A stretch of DNA of 64,000 bases, taken from Urinicoccus timonensis. Its GTDB lineage: Bacteria > Bacillota > Clostridia > Tissierellales > Peptoniphilaceae. The DNA is taken from NCBI RefSeq assembly GCF_900232945.1, contig NZ_OCTU01000001.1:431613-495612 (forward strand), given 5' to 3'. The translations under genes and the position numbers were made by a program. The notes beneath the pieces were generated by a model, which saw nothing but the letters and a program-made list of their open reading frames with translations, was not told the origin of the DNA and ran no database searches. Positions 53,054-64,000 of the stretch are shown one piece after another; position 1 is the first letter of the stretch, and every line of letters begins with the position of its first letter.

Positions 53054-53104
53054 TACCCAAGGAAGATGCTTTTAAACGACTTGCTTAAAAACTTTCCTTG
53101 GGTA
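53054..53104. terminator. Hairpin after clpB
   Basis: Stem TACCCAAGGAA/TTCCTTGGGTA (53054-53064 with 53094-53104) with an inner GCTTTTAA/TTAAAAAC pairing. The stronger T-run lies on the plus-strand side (CTTTTTAATC), so its efficiency for clpB on the minus strand is uncertain. Confidence 0.6.
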
Positions 53105-53124
53105 CTTTTTAATCTATTTTATTC

Positions 53125-55695
53125 TTAGCTGTGGACAATGTCCAGGTCATCTTGCCCCTTGACTACCTTGAGATTGTCGTTATCTTGGACATCCCCTTGG
53201 ATGATCAGGCGGCTGAGTTTAGTTTCCAGGGTCCTTTGGATATATCTTTTGACAGGTCTTGCCCCGTATTGGATATCAAAGGATTGGTCTACAATATAGT
53301 CCACTGCATCTTCGTCAATGCTTAAATGGATGTTGCGGTCTTTTAATTGGTCTGCAATTACTTGGACTTGGAGACGGACAATCTTGTCCATTTCGTCCTT
53401 GCCCAGGGGCTTAAAGAGAACAATATCATCTATCCGGTTCAAAAATTCCGGTTTAAAGGCAGCCTTTAATTGGCCTTGGACTCTTTCCTGAGCTTCCGGA
53501 GTGATTTCCCCGTGGTCTTCAATGCTTTCAATCAAGTCCAAAGACCCAATATTGGAAGTCATGATGATGACGGTGTTTTTAAAGTCCACTGTCCGGCCTT
53601 GGTTGTCTGTCAACCGGCCATCATCCAAGACTTGAAGCAGGATGTTAAAGACATCAGGATGGGCCTTTTCAATTTCATCAAACAAGATGACACTGTAGGG
53701 GGCCCGACGAACTGCTTCGGTTAATTGCCCTCCTTCATCATAACCCACATATCCTGGAGGAGATCCTACCAGACGAGAAACTGAGTGTTTTTCCATGTAT
53801 TCACTCATATCAATCCGAATCATATTTCGCTCATCGTCAAAGAGAAGTTCTGTCAGAGCCTTGGCTGTTTCTGTCTTTCCAACCCCTGTTGGGCCCAGAA
53901 AGATAAAAGATCCAATAGGGCGGTTTTGAGCCTTTAGACCGGCTCTTGCCCGTAAAACAGCATCGCTAACAGCGTCAATGGCTTGGTCTTGACCAAAGAC
54001 CCGTTTTTTCAAGAGGCTGTCCATTTGTAAGAGCTTGTCTCTTTCTGTTTGGGCCAACTTGGCTACAGGAATCCCTGTCCACTTGCTGACAACTTGAGCA
54101 ATTTCTTCTTCCGTAACTTCTTCTTTAACCATGGAGTTTTTTGGCCTTTCATTCCCCATGCTGGCCTTTAATTCCTCTTGGAGTTTGGGAAGTTCCCCAT
54201 ATTTTAATTGGGACAATTCTTCCAGGTCATAGCGTCTTTCTGCATCTTCAATTTGGTGCTTAACCCGGTCGATTCTTTCCTTGATGGTCTTTTGTCCTTC
54301 TAGGGCCTTCTTTTCATTTTCCCATTGGGCCTTCAAGGAGTCGTACTTGGCCTTTTCTTCTGCCAATTCGTTTTCTAAACCTTCCAAACGGCGTTTGGAC
54401 CCATCGTCACTTTCCTTTTTCAGGGCCTGGGCTTCAATTTCCAATTGGAGGATCTTCCGACGAACCTCATCTACTTCTGTAGGCATGGATTCAATTTCCG
54501 TCCTTAACATGGCACAGGCTTCGTCCATTAGGTCAATGGCCTTGTCAGGTAAAAATCGGTCTGTGATGTAACGGTCAGACAAGGTAGAAGCTGCAATGAC
54601 AGCCCCATCTGAAATTCGAATCCCATGGTAGATTTCATATTTTTCCTTGAGACCCCTGAGGATGGAAATGGTGTCCTCTACGCTGGGTTCTGCCACTTGA
54701 ACCTTTTGAAAGCGCCTTTCCAAAGCCTGGTCACTTTCAATATACTTGCGGTATTCATCCAGGGTCGTGGCCCCAATCATATGGAGTTCTCCCCGGGCCA
54801 AAAGAGGCTTTAAGAGGTTGCCAGCATCCATGGCTCCTTCACTTTTCCCAGCGCCAACAATGGTGTGGATTTCATCAATAAAAAGTAGGATTTGCCCTTG
54901 GGAGTCCTTGACTTCATTCAAGACTGCCTTGAGTCTTTCTTCAAATTCTCCCCGGTACTTGGCCCCAGCAATAAGAGCCCCCATGTCCAGGGAGTAGATG
55001 GTCTTATCTTTTAAACCATCTGGCACATCCTTGTTGATAATTCTTTGGGCCAAGCCTTCTACGATGGCCGTTTTTCCCACACCAGGTTCCCCAATTAAAA
55101 CAGGGTTGTTCTTGGTTCTACGAGACAAAATCCGGATGACATTACGAATTTCATCATCCCGTCCAATGACAGGATCCATCCGACCCTGTCTAGCATCTTC
55201 TGTCACATCCCGACCATACTTTTGTAGGGCTTCATAGGTGGCTTCAGGGTTGTCTGTTGTCACATGTTGGTTGCCTCGAATCTTCTTGAGGGCCTTTAAA
55301 AAGCCATCCTTATCAATGCCATATTTTTTAAAGATGGACTTGTCATCTGCATCCATCAGGGCCAGGTAGAGGTGTTCTACACTGACATAGTCATCCTTAA
55401 AGTCCTTGGCAATTTTTTCGGCATCTTGTAGGACCTTTTGAAAATCTGCCGAAGGATACACAGACCCACCCCTTTGCTTGGGCAGGCGGTCAAGGGCGGA
55501 AATCAAGTCTGTTAAGACTGCATCCGCAGAGATATTCATATAGGTTAAAATTTTTGGAATTAAGCCTTCCGGGTCTTCCAATAGGACCTTGTGAAGGTGA
55601 AGGGGCTTCAATTCAGAATTGCCATAGTTTTGGGCAAGTGTTTGGGCCCCTTGGACCCCTTGAAGACTTTTTTGTGTAAATCGTTCAAAATTCAT
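53125..55695 (-). CDS. clpB: ClpB disaggregase
   Basis: An 856-residue Hsp100 chaperone that dissolves protein aggregates with DnaK/DnaJ. It carries the N-domain repeat (1-145), AAA1 with Walker A GEPGVGKT (202-209) and [20 protein letters not shown], a middle coiled coil rich in Glu and Lys (about 400-520), and AAA2 with [14 protein letters not shown]. It ends in [20 protein letters not shown]. It is cotranscribed with the DnaJ-like gene 15 nt upstream. Confidence 0.97.
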   Translation of the reverse strand: MNFERFTQKSLQGVQGAQTLAQNYGNSELKPLHLHKVLLEDPEGLIPKILTYMNISADAVLTDLISALDRLPKQRGGSVYPSADFQKVLQDAEKIAKDFKDDYVSVEHLYLALMDADDKSIFKKYGIDKDGFLKALKKIRGNQHVTTDNPEATYEALQKYGRDVTEDARQGRMDPVIGRDDEIRNVIRILSRRTKNNPVLIGEPGVGKTAIVEGLAQRIINKDVPDGLKDKTIYSLDMGALIAGAKYRGEFEERLKAVLNEVKDSQGQILLFIDEIHTIVGAGKSEGAMDAGNLLKPLLARGELHMIGATTLDEYRKYIESDQALERRFQKVQVAEPSVEDTISILRGLKEKYEIYHGIRISDGAVIAASTLSDRYITDRFLPDKAIDLMDEACAMLRTEIESMPTEVDEVRRKILQLEIEAQALKKESDDGSKRRLEGLENELAEEKAKYDSLKAQWENEKKALEGQKTIKERIDRVKHQIEDAERRYDLEELSQLKYGELPKLQEELKASMGNERPKNSMVKEEVTEEEIAQVVSKWTGIPVAKLAQTERDKLLQMDSLLKKRVFGQDQAIDAVSDAVLRARAGLKAQNRPIGSFIFLGPTGVGKTETAKALTELLFDDERNMIRIDMSEYMEKHSVSRLVGSPPGYVGYDEGGQLTEAVRRAPYSVILFDEIEKAHPDVFNILLQVLDDGRLTDNQGRTVDFKNTVIIMTSNIGSLDLIESIEDHGEITPEAQERVQGQLKAAFKPEFLNRIDDIVLFKPLGKDEMDKIVRLQVQVIADQLKDRNIHLSIDEDAVDYIVDQSFDIQYGARPVKRYIQRTLETKLSRLIIQGDVQDNDNLKVVKGQDDLDIVHS

Positions 55696-55710
55696 TGTAA
55701 CCCGCCTCCT

Positions 55711-56646
55711 TTATTTATTTGCGTCTTTTTCCAACTTTCTTAATTCTTCATAACATTTTATTTCTTCCGGCGATAACTTGGCCGGTAGGCTAATTTTAAA
55801 TTCAATATAGAGGTCGCCCCTTTTTCCCTTCATATCCTTAAAGCCCTTGTTGGGGACTCTGAGTTTATGACCAGATTTTACATGGCTGGGGACCTTGAGC
55901 TTGATTTTTCCATCCAGGGTTGTCACTGTAATGTGGTCTCCTAGGGCTGCTTGGGCTGGTGTAATTTCCACCAACTTAGTTAAATTAAGCCCCTTTAGGG
56001 ATAGGTTCATCCCATCCATTACGTGGATTTTAAAGAGGACTGACCCCGGCAGGCCATACTTGGCCCCATTGACTCGAATCTTCTTCCCATCGGTAATCCC
56101 CGCCGGGATTTTTACATCAATATCAATGGTTTTTCCCTGGTAGTTTAGGCCCAGGGACCTGGTGGTTCCCTGGTAGGCATCTTGGATGGATACAGTTAGG
56201 TCACTTTCATAAATGTCTTGGGCTTTCTTGCTCCCCCGGCCTCCTCGACGGCCTCCAAGGTCGGAAAAAATATCCGAAAAATCAAAGCCGCCAGATCTGC
56301 CGCTGTCCCTTTTCTTGGATCCTCCAAAGATGAGGTCAAAAAAGTCAGAAAAATCAGACCCATTTCCTGTAGAACTATAGCTATAGCCATATTGACTTGG
56401 GTCGAAATTTGCGCCCCCTTGGAAGTTGTAGTTGGAGCCAAAGGTATCATACTTTTGTCTCTTTTCCGGGTCTGATAAGACTTCGTAGGCCTCAGAAACT
56501 TCCTTAAATTTTTCTTGGGCTACCTTGTCATCAGGATTTAAGTCCGGATGGTATTTTTTTGCCAACTTCCGATAGTGGGATTTTATGGTTTTTTGGTCCG
56601 CCTTCTTATCGACACCAAGTATTTTATAATAATCTTTATATTCCAT
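55711..56646 (-). CDS. DnaJ-like cochaperone (CbpA type)
   Basis: A 311-residue J-domain protein starting at the ATG at 56646 after AAAGGAAGA. The J domain is [20 protein letters not shown] with HPD in [10 protein letters not shown] Gly/Phe/Ser-rich linker follows, then two C-terminal substrate-binding domains ([20 protein letters not shown]). The Cys-rich zinc finger of true DnaJ is absent, so it resembles CbpA. It forms an operon with clpB. Confidence 0.9.
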   Translation of the reverse strand: MEYKDYYKILGVDKKADQKTIKSHYRKLAKKYHPDLNPDDKVAQEKFKEVSEAYEVLSDPEKRQKYDTFGSNYNFQGGANFDPSQYGYSYSSTGNGSDFSDFFDLIFGGSKKRDSGRSGGFDFSDIFSDLGGRRGGRGSKKAQDIYESDLTVSIQDAYQGTTRSLGLNYQGKTIDIDVKIPAGITDGKKIRVNGAKYGLPGSVLFKIHVMDGMNLSLKGLNLTKLVEITPAQAALGDHITVTTLDGKIKLKVPSHVKSGHKLRVPNKGFKDMKGKRGDLYIEFKISLPAKLSPEEIKCYEELRKLEKDANK

Positions 56647-56679
56647 AAGCACTCTTCCTTTCTGCGTCAATAAGATTTA

Positions 56680-56695
56680 TTGACCATCTTTGACC
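56680..56695 (-). promoter_or_regulatory. CtsR-like operator of the dnaJ-like/clpB operon
   Basis: The minus strand reads GGTCAAAGATGGTCAA, the direct-repeat pattern of the CtsR box (RGTCAAA-NAN-RGTCAAA) with one base different at the end. It lies just after the -10 box, where a repressor would block transcription. Confidence 0.8.
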
Positions 56696-56703
56696 TTAAA
56701 TAT

Positions 56704-56732
56704 AGTATACACATTTACTTGGTAAAATGCAA
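56704..56732 (-). promoter_or_regulatory. Promoter of the dnaJ-like/clpB operon
   Basis: -35 TTGCAT (56732-56727), 17-nt spacer, -10 TATACT (56709-56704) on the minus strand. Confidence 0.75.
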
Positions 56733-56848
56733 GTCTTTCTGGGGAAAATTTATGGTTTTCTCCAGAATAAACCTATCATCTTTTCTCCTTTTCTTGTATA
56801 ATTTACTATAAAGAAAATAAAGAAATGTTACTAGTTAAAGGAGTTCTC

Positions 56849-57775
56849 ATGGAATTAACAAACTTATTAAATATAGACTATCCCATTATCCAGGGAGGCA
56901 TGGCCAATATCTCTACTCCAGACCTGGTTGTAGCTGTTTCTCAAGCTGGAGGCCTGGGAGTTTTAGCTACTGGAGGCTTTTCCTTGGAAGAAATTCGCGA
57001 AAATATCCACCGGATCAAACAAGCAACCGACAAGCCCTTTGCTGTAAATGTCGTCTTGCTCCACCCTCAAATTCAAGACCTGGCCCAATTGGTCATTGAC
57101 GAAGGTGTAGACTATATCACCTGTGGTGGTGGAAATCCCCTGCCCTATTTTGACCGCTGGGTCAAGGCCGGCATCAAGGTCTTACCCCTGGTTGGTAATG
57201 TAAAGATGGCCAAAAAGGTCCAAGAAGCTGGAGCCCTGGCCTGTATTTTTGAAGGGGCCGAAGCTGGAGGCCACATTGGTGCTCTAAACACCATGGCAGA
57301 GTTGCCTGCTATTTGTGACGCTGTAGATATTCCGGTTATTTCCGCTGGTGGAATCTATACAGGTCGGCAAATCCTAGCTGCTGAAGTTTTGGGGGCCCAA
57401 GGGGTCCAAGTTGGATCTCGCTTCCTCTTGGCTGAAGAATGTCCCATCCATATCAACTATAAAAACTATCTTATTAATGCTCTTGACTCCGACACCCTGG
57501 TTACCGGAGCTTCCTTTGGCCACCCCGTCCGGGTAGTAAAAAACCGCCTCACAGACCAACTGCAAAAATTAGAGGCAGAGGGAGCTTCTCAAGAAGAGTT
57601 TGATGCCATGGCCCGAGGGGCTGGTAACCGAGCTGCTAGCTTGGGAGATACCGAATGGGGATCTGTTATGTCTGGTCAAGGTTTGGCCTATTTTGATAAG
57701 ATTCAACCCGCTAGAGAAATTATCCTAGACCTTATGGACCAATACAAGGAGGCCAAGGCTTCCCTGCTAAAATGA
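56849..57775 (+). CDS. Enoyl-ACP reductase II-like (FabK/nitronate monooxygenase family)
   Basis: A 308-residue flavin TIM-barrel protein. The start at 56849 follows AAAGGAG. Motifs are YPIIQGGMANISTPDLVVAV, GGLGVLATGGFSLEEIRENI, FEGAEAGGHIGAL and IPVISAGGIYTGRQILAAEV. These are shared by FabK and nitronate monooxygenases. FabK, the last reduction of fatty-acid elongation, is the more likely in this group, but no fab genes are nearby. Confidence 0.85.
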   Translation: MELTNLLNIDYPIIQGGMANISTPDLVVAVSQAGGLGVLATGGFSLEEIRENIHRIKQATDKPFAVNVVLLHPQIQDLAQLVIDEGVDYITCGGGNPLPYFDRWVKAGIKVLPLVGNVKMAKKVQEAGALACIFEGAEAGGHIGALNTMAELPAICDAVDIPVISAGGIYTGRQILAAEVLGAQGVQVGSRFLLAEECPIHINYKNYLINALDSDTLVTGASFGHPVRVVKNRLTDQLQKLEAEGASQEEFDAMARGAGNRAASLGDTEWGSVMSGQGLAYFDKIQPAREIILDLMDQYKEAKASLLK

Positions 57776-57787
57776 GATTGAAATAAG

Positions 57788-57832
57788 AAAAAGGCTTGTG
57801 GAAAATATTTTTTATTTTCCACAAGCCTTTTT
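57788..57832. terminator. Bidirectional terminator between fabK-like and apt
   Basis: A perfect 19-bp stem (57788-57806 with 57814-57832) with A and T runs at both ends. Confidence 0.93.
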
Positions 57833-57842
57833 TATTTTCTTT

Positions 57843-58355
57843 TTAATATTGAAGGATGGAATACACCGATGTAGGTTCCACCTGTTTGCGCCCATTCAGG
57901 TCTTTCAATTCAATTAAATAACAAAAGGCAGCTACTTGTCCTCCCAGAGCCTCTACCAAGTCCTTAGAAGCCTTGGAGGTTCCCCCGGTGGCAATGAGGT
58001 CATCTACAATTAAGACCTTGTCTCCTGGATCCAGGGCGTCTTTTTGAATTTCCAGGCTGTCTTGCCCATATTCCAGGCTGTAGCTTTTTTGTATGACTTC
58101 TGCTACCAGCTTTCCGGGTTTGCGCACCGGAACAAAGCCACACTTTAATTCATGAGCCATAGCTGCTCCCAAAATAAAACCTCTGGCTTCCACCCCTACA
58201 ATGTGGTCAAAGTCTAAGTCCTTGACCTTGTCCACCATTTGGTCCAAGGCCTCTTGAAAGGCTTGGGGGTCTTTTAAGAGGGGGTTCATATCCCGGAAGG
58301 TAATTCCCTTTTCTGGATAATCTTTAAGTGATCGTATTGATTGATATAAGTCCAT
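57843..58355 (-). CDS. apt: Adenine phosphoribosyltransferase
   Basis: A 170-residue salvage enzyme making AMP from adenine and PRPP. The PRPP loop is VLIVDDLIATGGTSKASKDL. The N-terminus SLKDYPEKGITFRDMNPLL and the VEARGFILGAAMAHELK segment are typical. It is the last gene of the glycolytic run. Confidence 0.96.
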   Translation of the reverse strand: MDLYQSIRSLKDYPEKGITFRDMNPLLKDPQAFQEALDQMVDKVKDLDFDHIVGVEARGFILGAAMAHELKCGFVPVRKPGKLVAEVIQKSYSLEYGQDSLEIQKDALDPGDKVLIVDDLIATGGTSKASKDLVEALGGQVAAFCYLIELKDLNGRKQVEPTSVYSILQY

Positions 58356-58363
58356 TTTCTCTC

Positions 58364-61563
<3,200 letters not shown>

Positions 61564-61571
<8 letters not shown>

Positions 61572-62325
61572 TTTTTGTCGCCTCAATTAATCCATAAAAA
61601 TCCTTGGCCTTTAGGGAGGCACCTCCCACTAGGGCCCCATCAATGTTTTCTTTTTCCATGAAACTGGCAATATTATCTGGCTTGACAGATCCTCCATAGA
61701 GGATGCGGATTTTCTCTGCCAGGTCTGACCCATAGCCCTTTTCAATCCATTGGCGGATAGTCAGGCACATGTCTTCTGCATCTTCAGGAGTCGCTGCTTG
61801 GCCGGACCCTATGGCCCAAATGGGTTCATAGGCAATAACCAAGTCTTGAAGGTCCTCCCGGTCTAGGCCTACCAGGGCCCGGTGGACTTGGCCTTCAATC
61901 CGTTTTTTGGCCTCTCCAGCCTGTCTTTTTTCCAGGCTTTCTCCCACACAGAGGATGGGCTTAATTCCAGTTTTTACAGCCTTTCTCAGCTTCTTTTCAA
62001 TTTGGCTGTTGTTTTCCAGGTAAAGGGTCCGTCTTTCCGAGTGACCGATAATACAATAGGAAACGCCAAATTCCTTGAGCATGTCCCAAGAAATCTCCCC
62101 AGTAAAGGCCCCCTGGTCTTCACTAGACATGTTTTGGGCTCCAACTTGGTAGCCAGTGCCCTTTAATTTTTCTGCAAGAAGGGGGATGCAAAGGAAGTTT
62201 GGAATCAAGATGGATTCAACGGATTCCGGAGCCTGGCCCAGGCTCAAGAGTTCTTCCACCATAGCCTCAGCTTGGTGGGCCGTTAAGTTCATCTTCCAAT
62301 TTCCGGCAACAATGGGTTTACGCAT
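61564..62325 (-). CDS. tpiA: Triosephosphate isomerase
   Basis: A 253-residue TIM barrel. The start at 62325 follows AAAGGAG and gives MRKPIVAGNWKMN. Catalytic His and Glu are in CIIGHSERR and IAYEPIWAIGSG; phosphate loops are IRILYGGSVKPDN and GALVGGASLKA. It overlaps pgk by 8 nt. Confidence 0.98.
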
Positions 62326-63508
62326 GGCTGCTCCTTTCAACGGCATCAATCCCTGGTAGGACCTTGCCTTCTAAGAGTTCCAGACTAGCTCCTCCTCCAG
62401 TGGATATATGGTCGATTTCTCCAGCCAGGCCCAGTTGTTCTATAGCTGCAGCAGAATCCCCTCCACCAACAATAGTAAAGGCGGGGCTTTCAGCCAAGGC
62501 TTCAGCAATGGCTTGGGTTCCCTTTTCAAAGGGTTCCACTTCAAAGGCCCCTGCCGGTCCGTTCCATACCACTGTCTTGGCCGTCATTAAGAGTTTCTTA
62601 ATGCGTTCAACCGTTTGGGGTCCAATATCAAATCCTGCCAATTCAGGATCAATGTCTTCAATAGCCACAGGCTTGGAGGCAATATTGGCCTTTAATTCCT
62701 TGGCTACAACCACATCTATAGGTAGGATGAAGTCAATGTCCCTATCAGCAATCTTTTCCATAATTTCTCTGGCCAAGTCCAATTTGTCGTCTTCAACCAA
62801 GGACTTACCCACTTCAAGGCCCATGGCTTTTAAGAAGGTAAAGGCCATGGCCCCAACGATGATTAGGCCATCTACCTTTTCCACCAATTCTTGCAAGATA
62901 CCAATCTTGTCACTGACCTTGGCTCCGCCTAGAATGGCCACATAGGGTCTTTCCGGTTCTGTCAGCACAGGTTGGAAGGCCCTGAGTTCTTGTTCAACCA
63001 AACGTCCCAGGTAGGAGGGTAGGCGGTTGGCTAGGCCCACATTGGAAGCATGGGTCCTATGGCTGGTTCCAAAGGCATCGTTGACATAGATGTCCCCCAA
63101 GCTGGCCAATTGGTCTGCAAAGGCATCGTCATTGGCTTCTTCTCCCTTGACAAAGCGGGTGTTTTCTAAAAGGGCCACTTCCTCTTCTTTTAATTCCTTA
63201 ACCCACTTTTTCACATCTTCTGAAACCACTTGGTCATCCTTTAAAAATTGTACGGGACTGTCTAAAAATTCGGCTAATTTTTTAGCTACTGGAGCCAGGG
63301 ACATGGCCTCTTGAGCTTGACCCTTGGGGCGGCCAAGATGGCTTAAAAGAACAATCTTTGCCCCCTGGTCTCTTAAGTATTGGATGGTTTCTAGAGACCG
63401 TTCAATCCGGGTGGTGTCTGTAATGACACCATCCTTCATGGGAACGTTGAAATCCACCCGAACCAATACGGTTTTTCCTTTAAAATTTCCTTGATCTAGT
63501 GTCTTCAT
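62318..63508 (-). CDS. pgk: Phosphoglycerate kinase
   Basis: A 396-residue two-domain kinase. The N-terminus has GKTVLVRVDFNVPMKDG, and the substrate region SHLGRPKG is conserved. The nucleotide-binding domain has VAILGGAKVSDKIGIL, VWNGPAGAFEVEPF and TIVGGGDSAAAIEQLG. It follows gap by 10 nt. Confidence 0.98.
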   Translation of the reverse strand: MKTLDQGNFKGKTVLVRVDFNVPMKDGVITDTTRIERSLETIQYLRDQGAKIVLLSHLGRPKGQAQEAMSLAPVAKKLAEFLDSPVQFLKDDQVVSEDVKKWVKELKEEEVALLENTRFVKGEEANDDAFADQLASLGDIYVNDAFGTSHRTHASNVGLANRLPSYLGRLVEQELRAFQPVLTEPERPYVAILGGAKVSDKIGILQELVEKVDGLIIVGAMAFTFLKAMGLEVGKSLVEDDKLDLAREIMEKIADRDIDFILPIDVVVAKELKANIASKPVAIEDIDPELAGFDIGPQTVERIKKLLMTAKTVVWNGPAGAFEVEPFEKGTQAIAEALAESPAFTIVGGGDSAAAIEQLGLAGEIDHISTGGGASLELLEGKVLPGIDAVERSSHA

Positions 63509-63518
63509 AGACCCCCCT

Positions 63519-64000
63519 TTACAAGCTATTGGCTACCTTTTCTGTCAAATCAATAACTCTTTGTGAGTAACCCCATTCATTGTCATACCAGCTGACCAAT
63601 TTTACCAAGCGGTCTTTTACCAAGGTTAGTTCCGAATCAAAAATGGAGGAGCAGGGATCCTTGATAATATCTGAAGAGACAATGGGTTCATCTGTATAAG
63701 CAATAATACCCTTGTAGGCATTTTCAGAAGCATCCTTAATGGCCTTGTTGATTTCTTCCACGCTGGCTTCTCTAGAAATTTCAAAGGTCACATCCACAAT
63801 AGATCCTGTTGGAACAGGAACTCTTAGGGCAAAGCCTGTAAGCTTTCCTTCTACTTCAGGAATAACCTTTCCGACGGCCTTGGCAGCTCCTGTTGTTGTT
63901 GGGATGATATTTTCTGCTCCAGCCCGGGCCCGACGCATGTCTTTTTTATGACGGTTGTCTTGGATGTTTTGGTCATTGGTATAGGCATGGACTGTAGTCA
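63519..64000 (-). CDS. gap: Glyceraldehyde-3-phosphate dehydrogenase (C-terminal part, runs off window)
   Basis: The final 160 or so codons of a type I GAPDH; the coding frame continues past position 64000. It reads TTVHAYTNDQNIQDNRH at the window edge, then RRARAGAENIIPTTTGAAKA, TGFALRVPVPTGSIVDVTFE and KLVSWYDNEWGYSQRVIDL. The catalytic Cys lies beyond the window. It is the first visible gene of the glycolytic run. Confidence 0.97.
   Translation of the reverse strand, partial: TTVHAYTNDQNIQDNRHKKDMRRARAGAENIIPTTTGAAKAVGKVIPEVEGKLTGFALRVPVPTGSIVDVTFEISREASVEEINKAIKDASENAYKGIIAYTDEPIVSSDIIKDPCSSIFDSELTLVKDRLVKLVSWYDNEWGYSQRVIDLTEKVANSL

Overview
The window looks like chromosome of an anaerobic, low-to-moderate GC Gram-positive bacterium. 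It has a nine-gene V-type (Na+-type) ATPase operon, butyrate-pathway genes (thiolase, crotonase, 3-hydroxybutyryl-CoA dehydrogenase), a CtsR-like heat-shock operator, a SAM-I riboswitch and surface proteins anchored by S-layer-homology (SLH) domains. This combination suggests a Clostridia/Tissierellia relative, perhaps Peptoniphilaceae. That placement is an inference. No rRNA, tRNA or CRISPR array was recognised.

Layout. 0.2-2.3 kb: a C69 dipeptidase cut from its SLH-like tail by an in-frame stop. 2.3-5.8 kb: an MFS transporter, a glutathionyl-hydroquinone reductase and a zinc-ribbon/SH3b protein. 5.9-11.8 kb: an AT-rich accessory block at the 3' end of guaA. Three short modules lie head to tail, each bounded by the same left arm, right arm and a 12-bp core copied from the last guaA codons. 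Their cargo is a PadR/DUF2812 membrane set, a KilA-N protein and a single-chain AAA ATPase-DUF4435 (TOPRIM-like) protein resembling anti-phage systems. No integrase is present. 11.8-18.7 kb: guaA, an EamA transporter, HerA helicase, NurA nuclease, rsmI and a tRNA methyltransferase. 19.0-24.1 kb: a giant SLH surface protein broken by a one-base frameshift. 24.3-27.0 kb: metNIQ under a SAM-I riboswitch. 27.0-30.1 kb: LysO exporter, flavodoxin, lipid kinase and nitroreductase.

30.2-36.3 kb: a TetR regulator followed by patatin, DUF308, radical SAM, small alarmone synthetase, TVP38/VTT and DegV genes, probably one operon concerned with membrane lipid or stress. 36.3-38.5 kb: an SseB-like protein, a hemerythrin and an unknown partner. 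38.6-40.8 kb: an IS3-family element abutting an IS200/IS605-family element. 40.9-49.4 kb: ntpFIKECGABD, preceded by a leader of about 370 nt with strong predicted structure. 49.9-52.7 kb: hbd, crt, thlA. 53.1-56.6 kb: clpB and a DnaJ-like gene. 56.8-57.8 kb: fabK-like. 57.8-64.0 kb: a glycolytic operon gap-pgk-tpiA-gpmI-eno, then a histidine phosphatase and apt; gap runs off the window.

The core genes describe a fermenter that makes ATP by glycolysis, reduces acetoacetyl-CoA toward butyryl-CoA and manages ion gradients with a sodium V-ATPase. The most unusual region is the tandem integrase-less array at guaA. The next is the structured leader before the V-ATPase operon.
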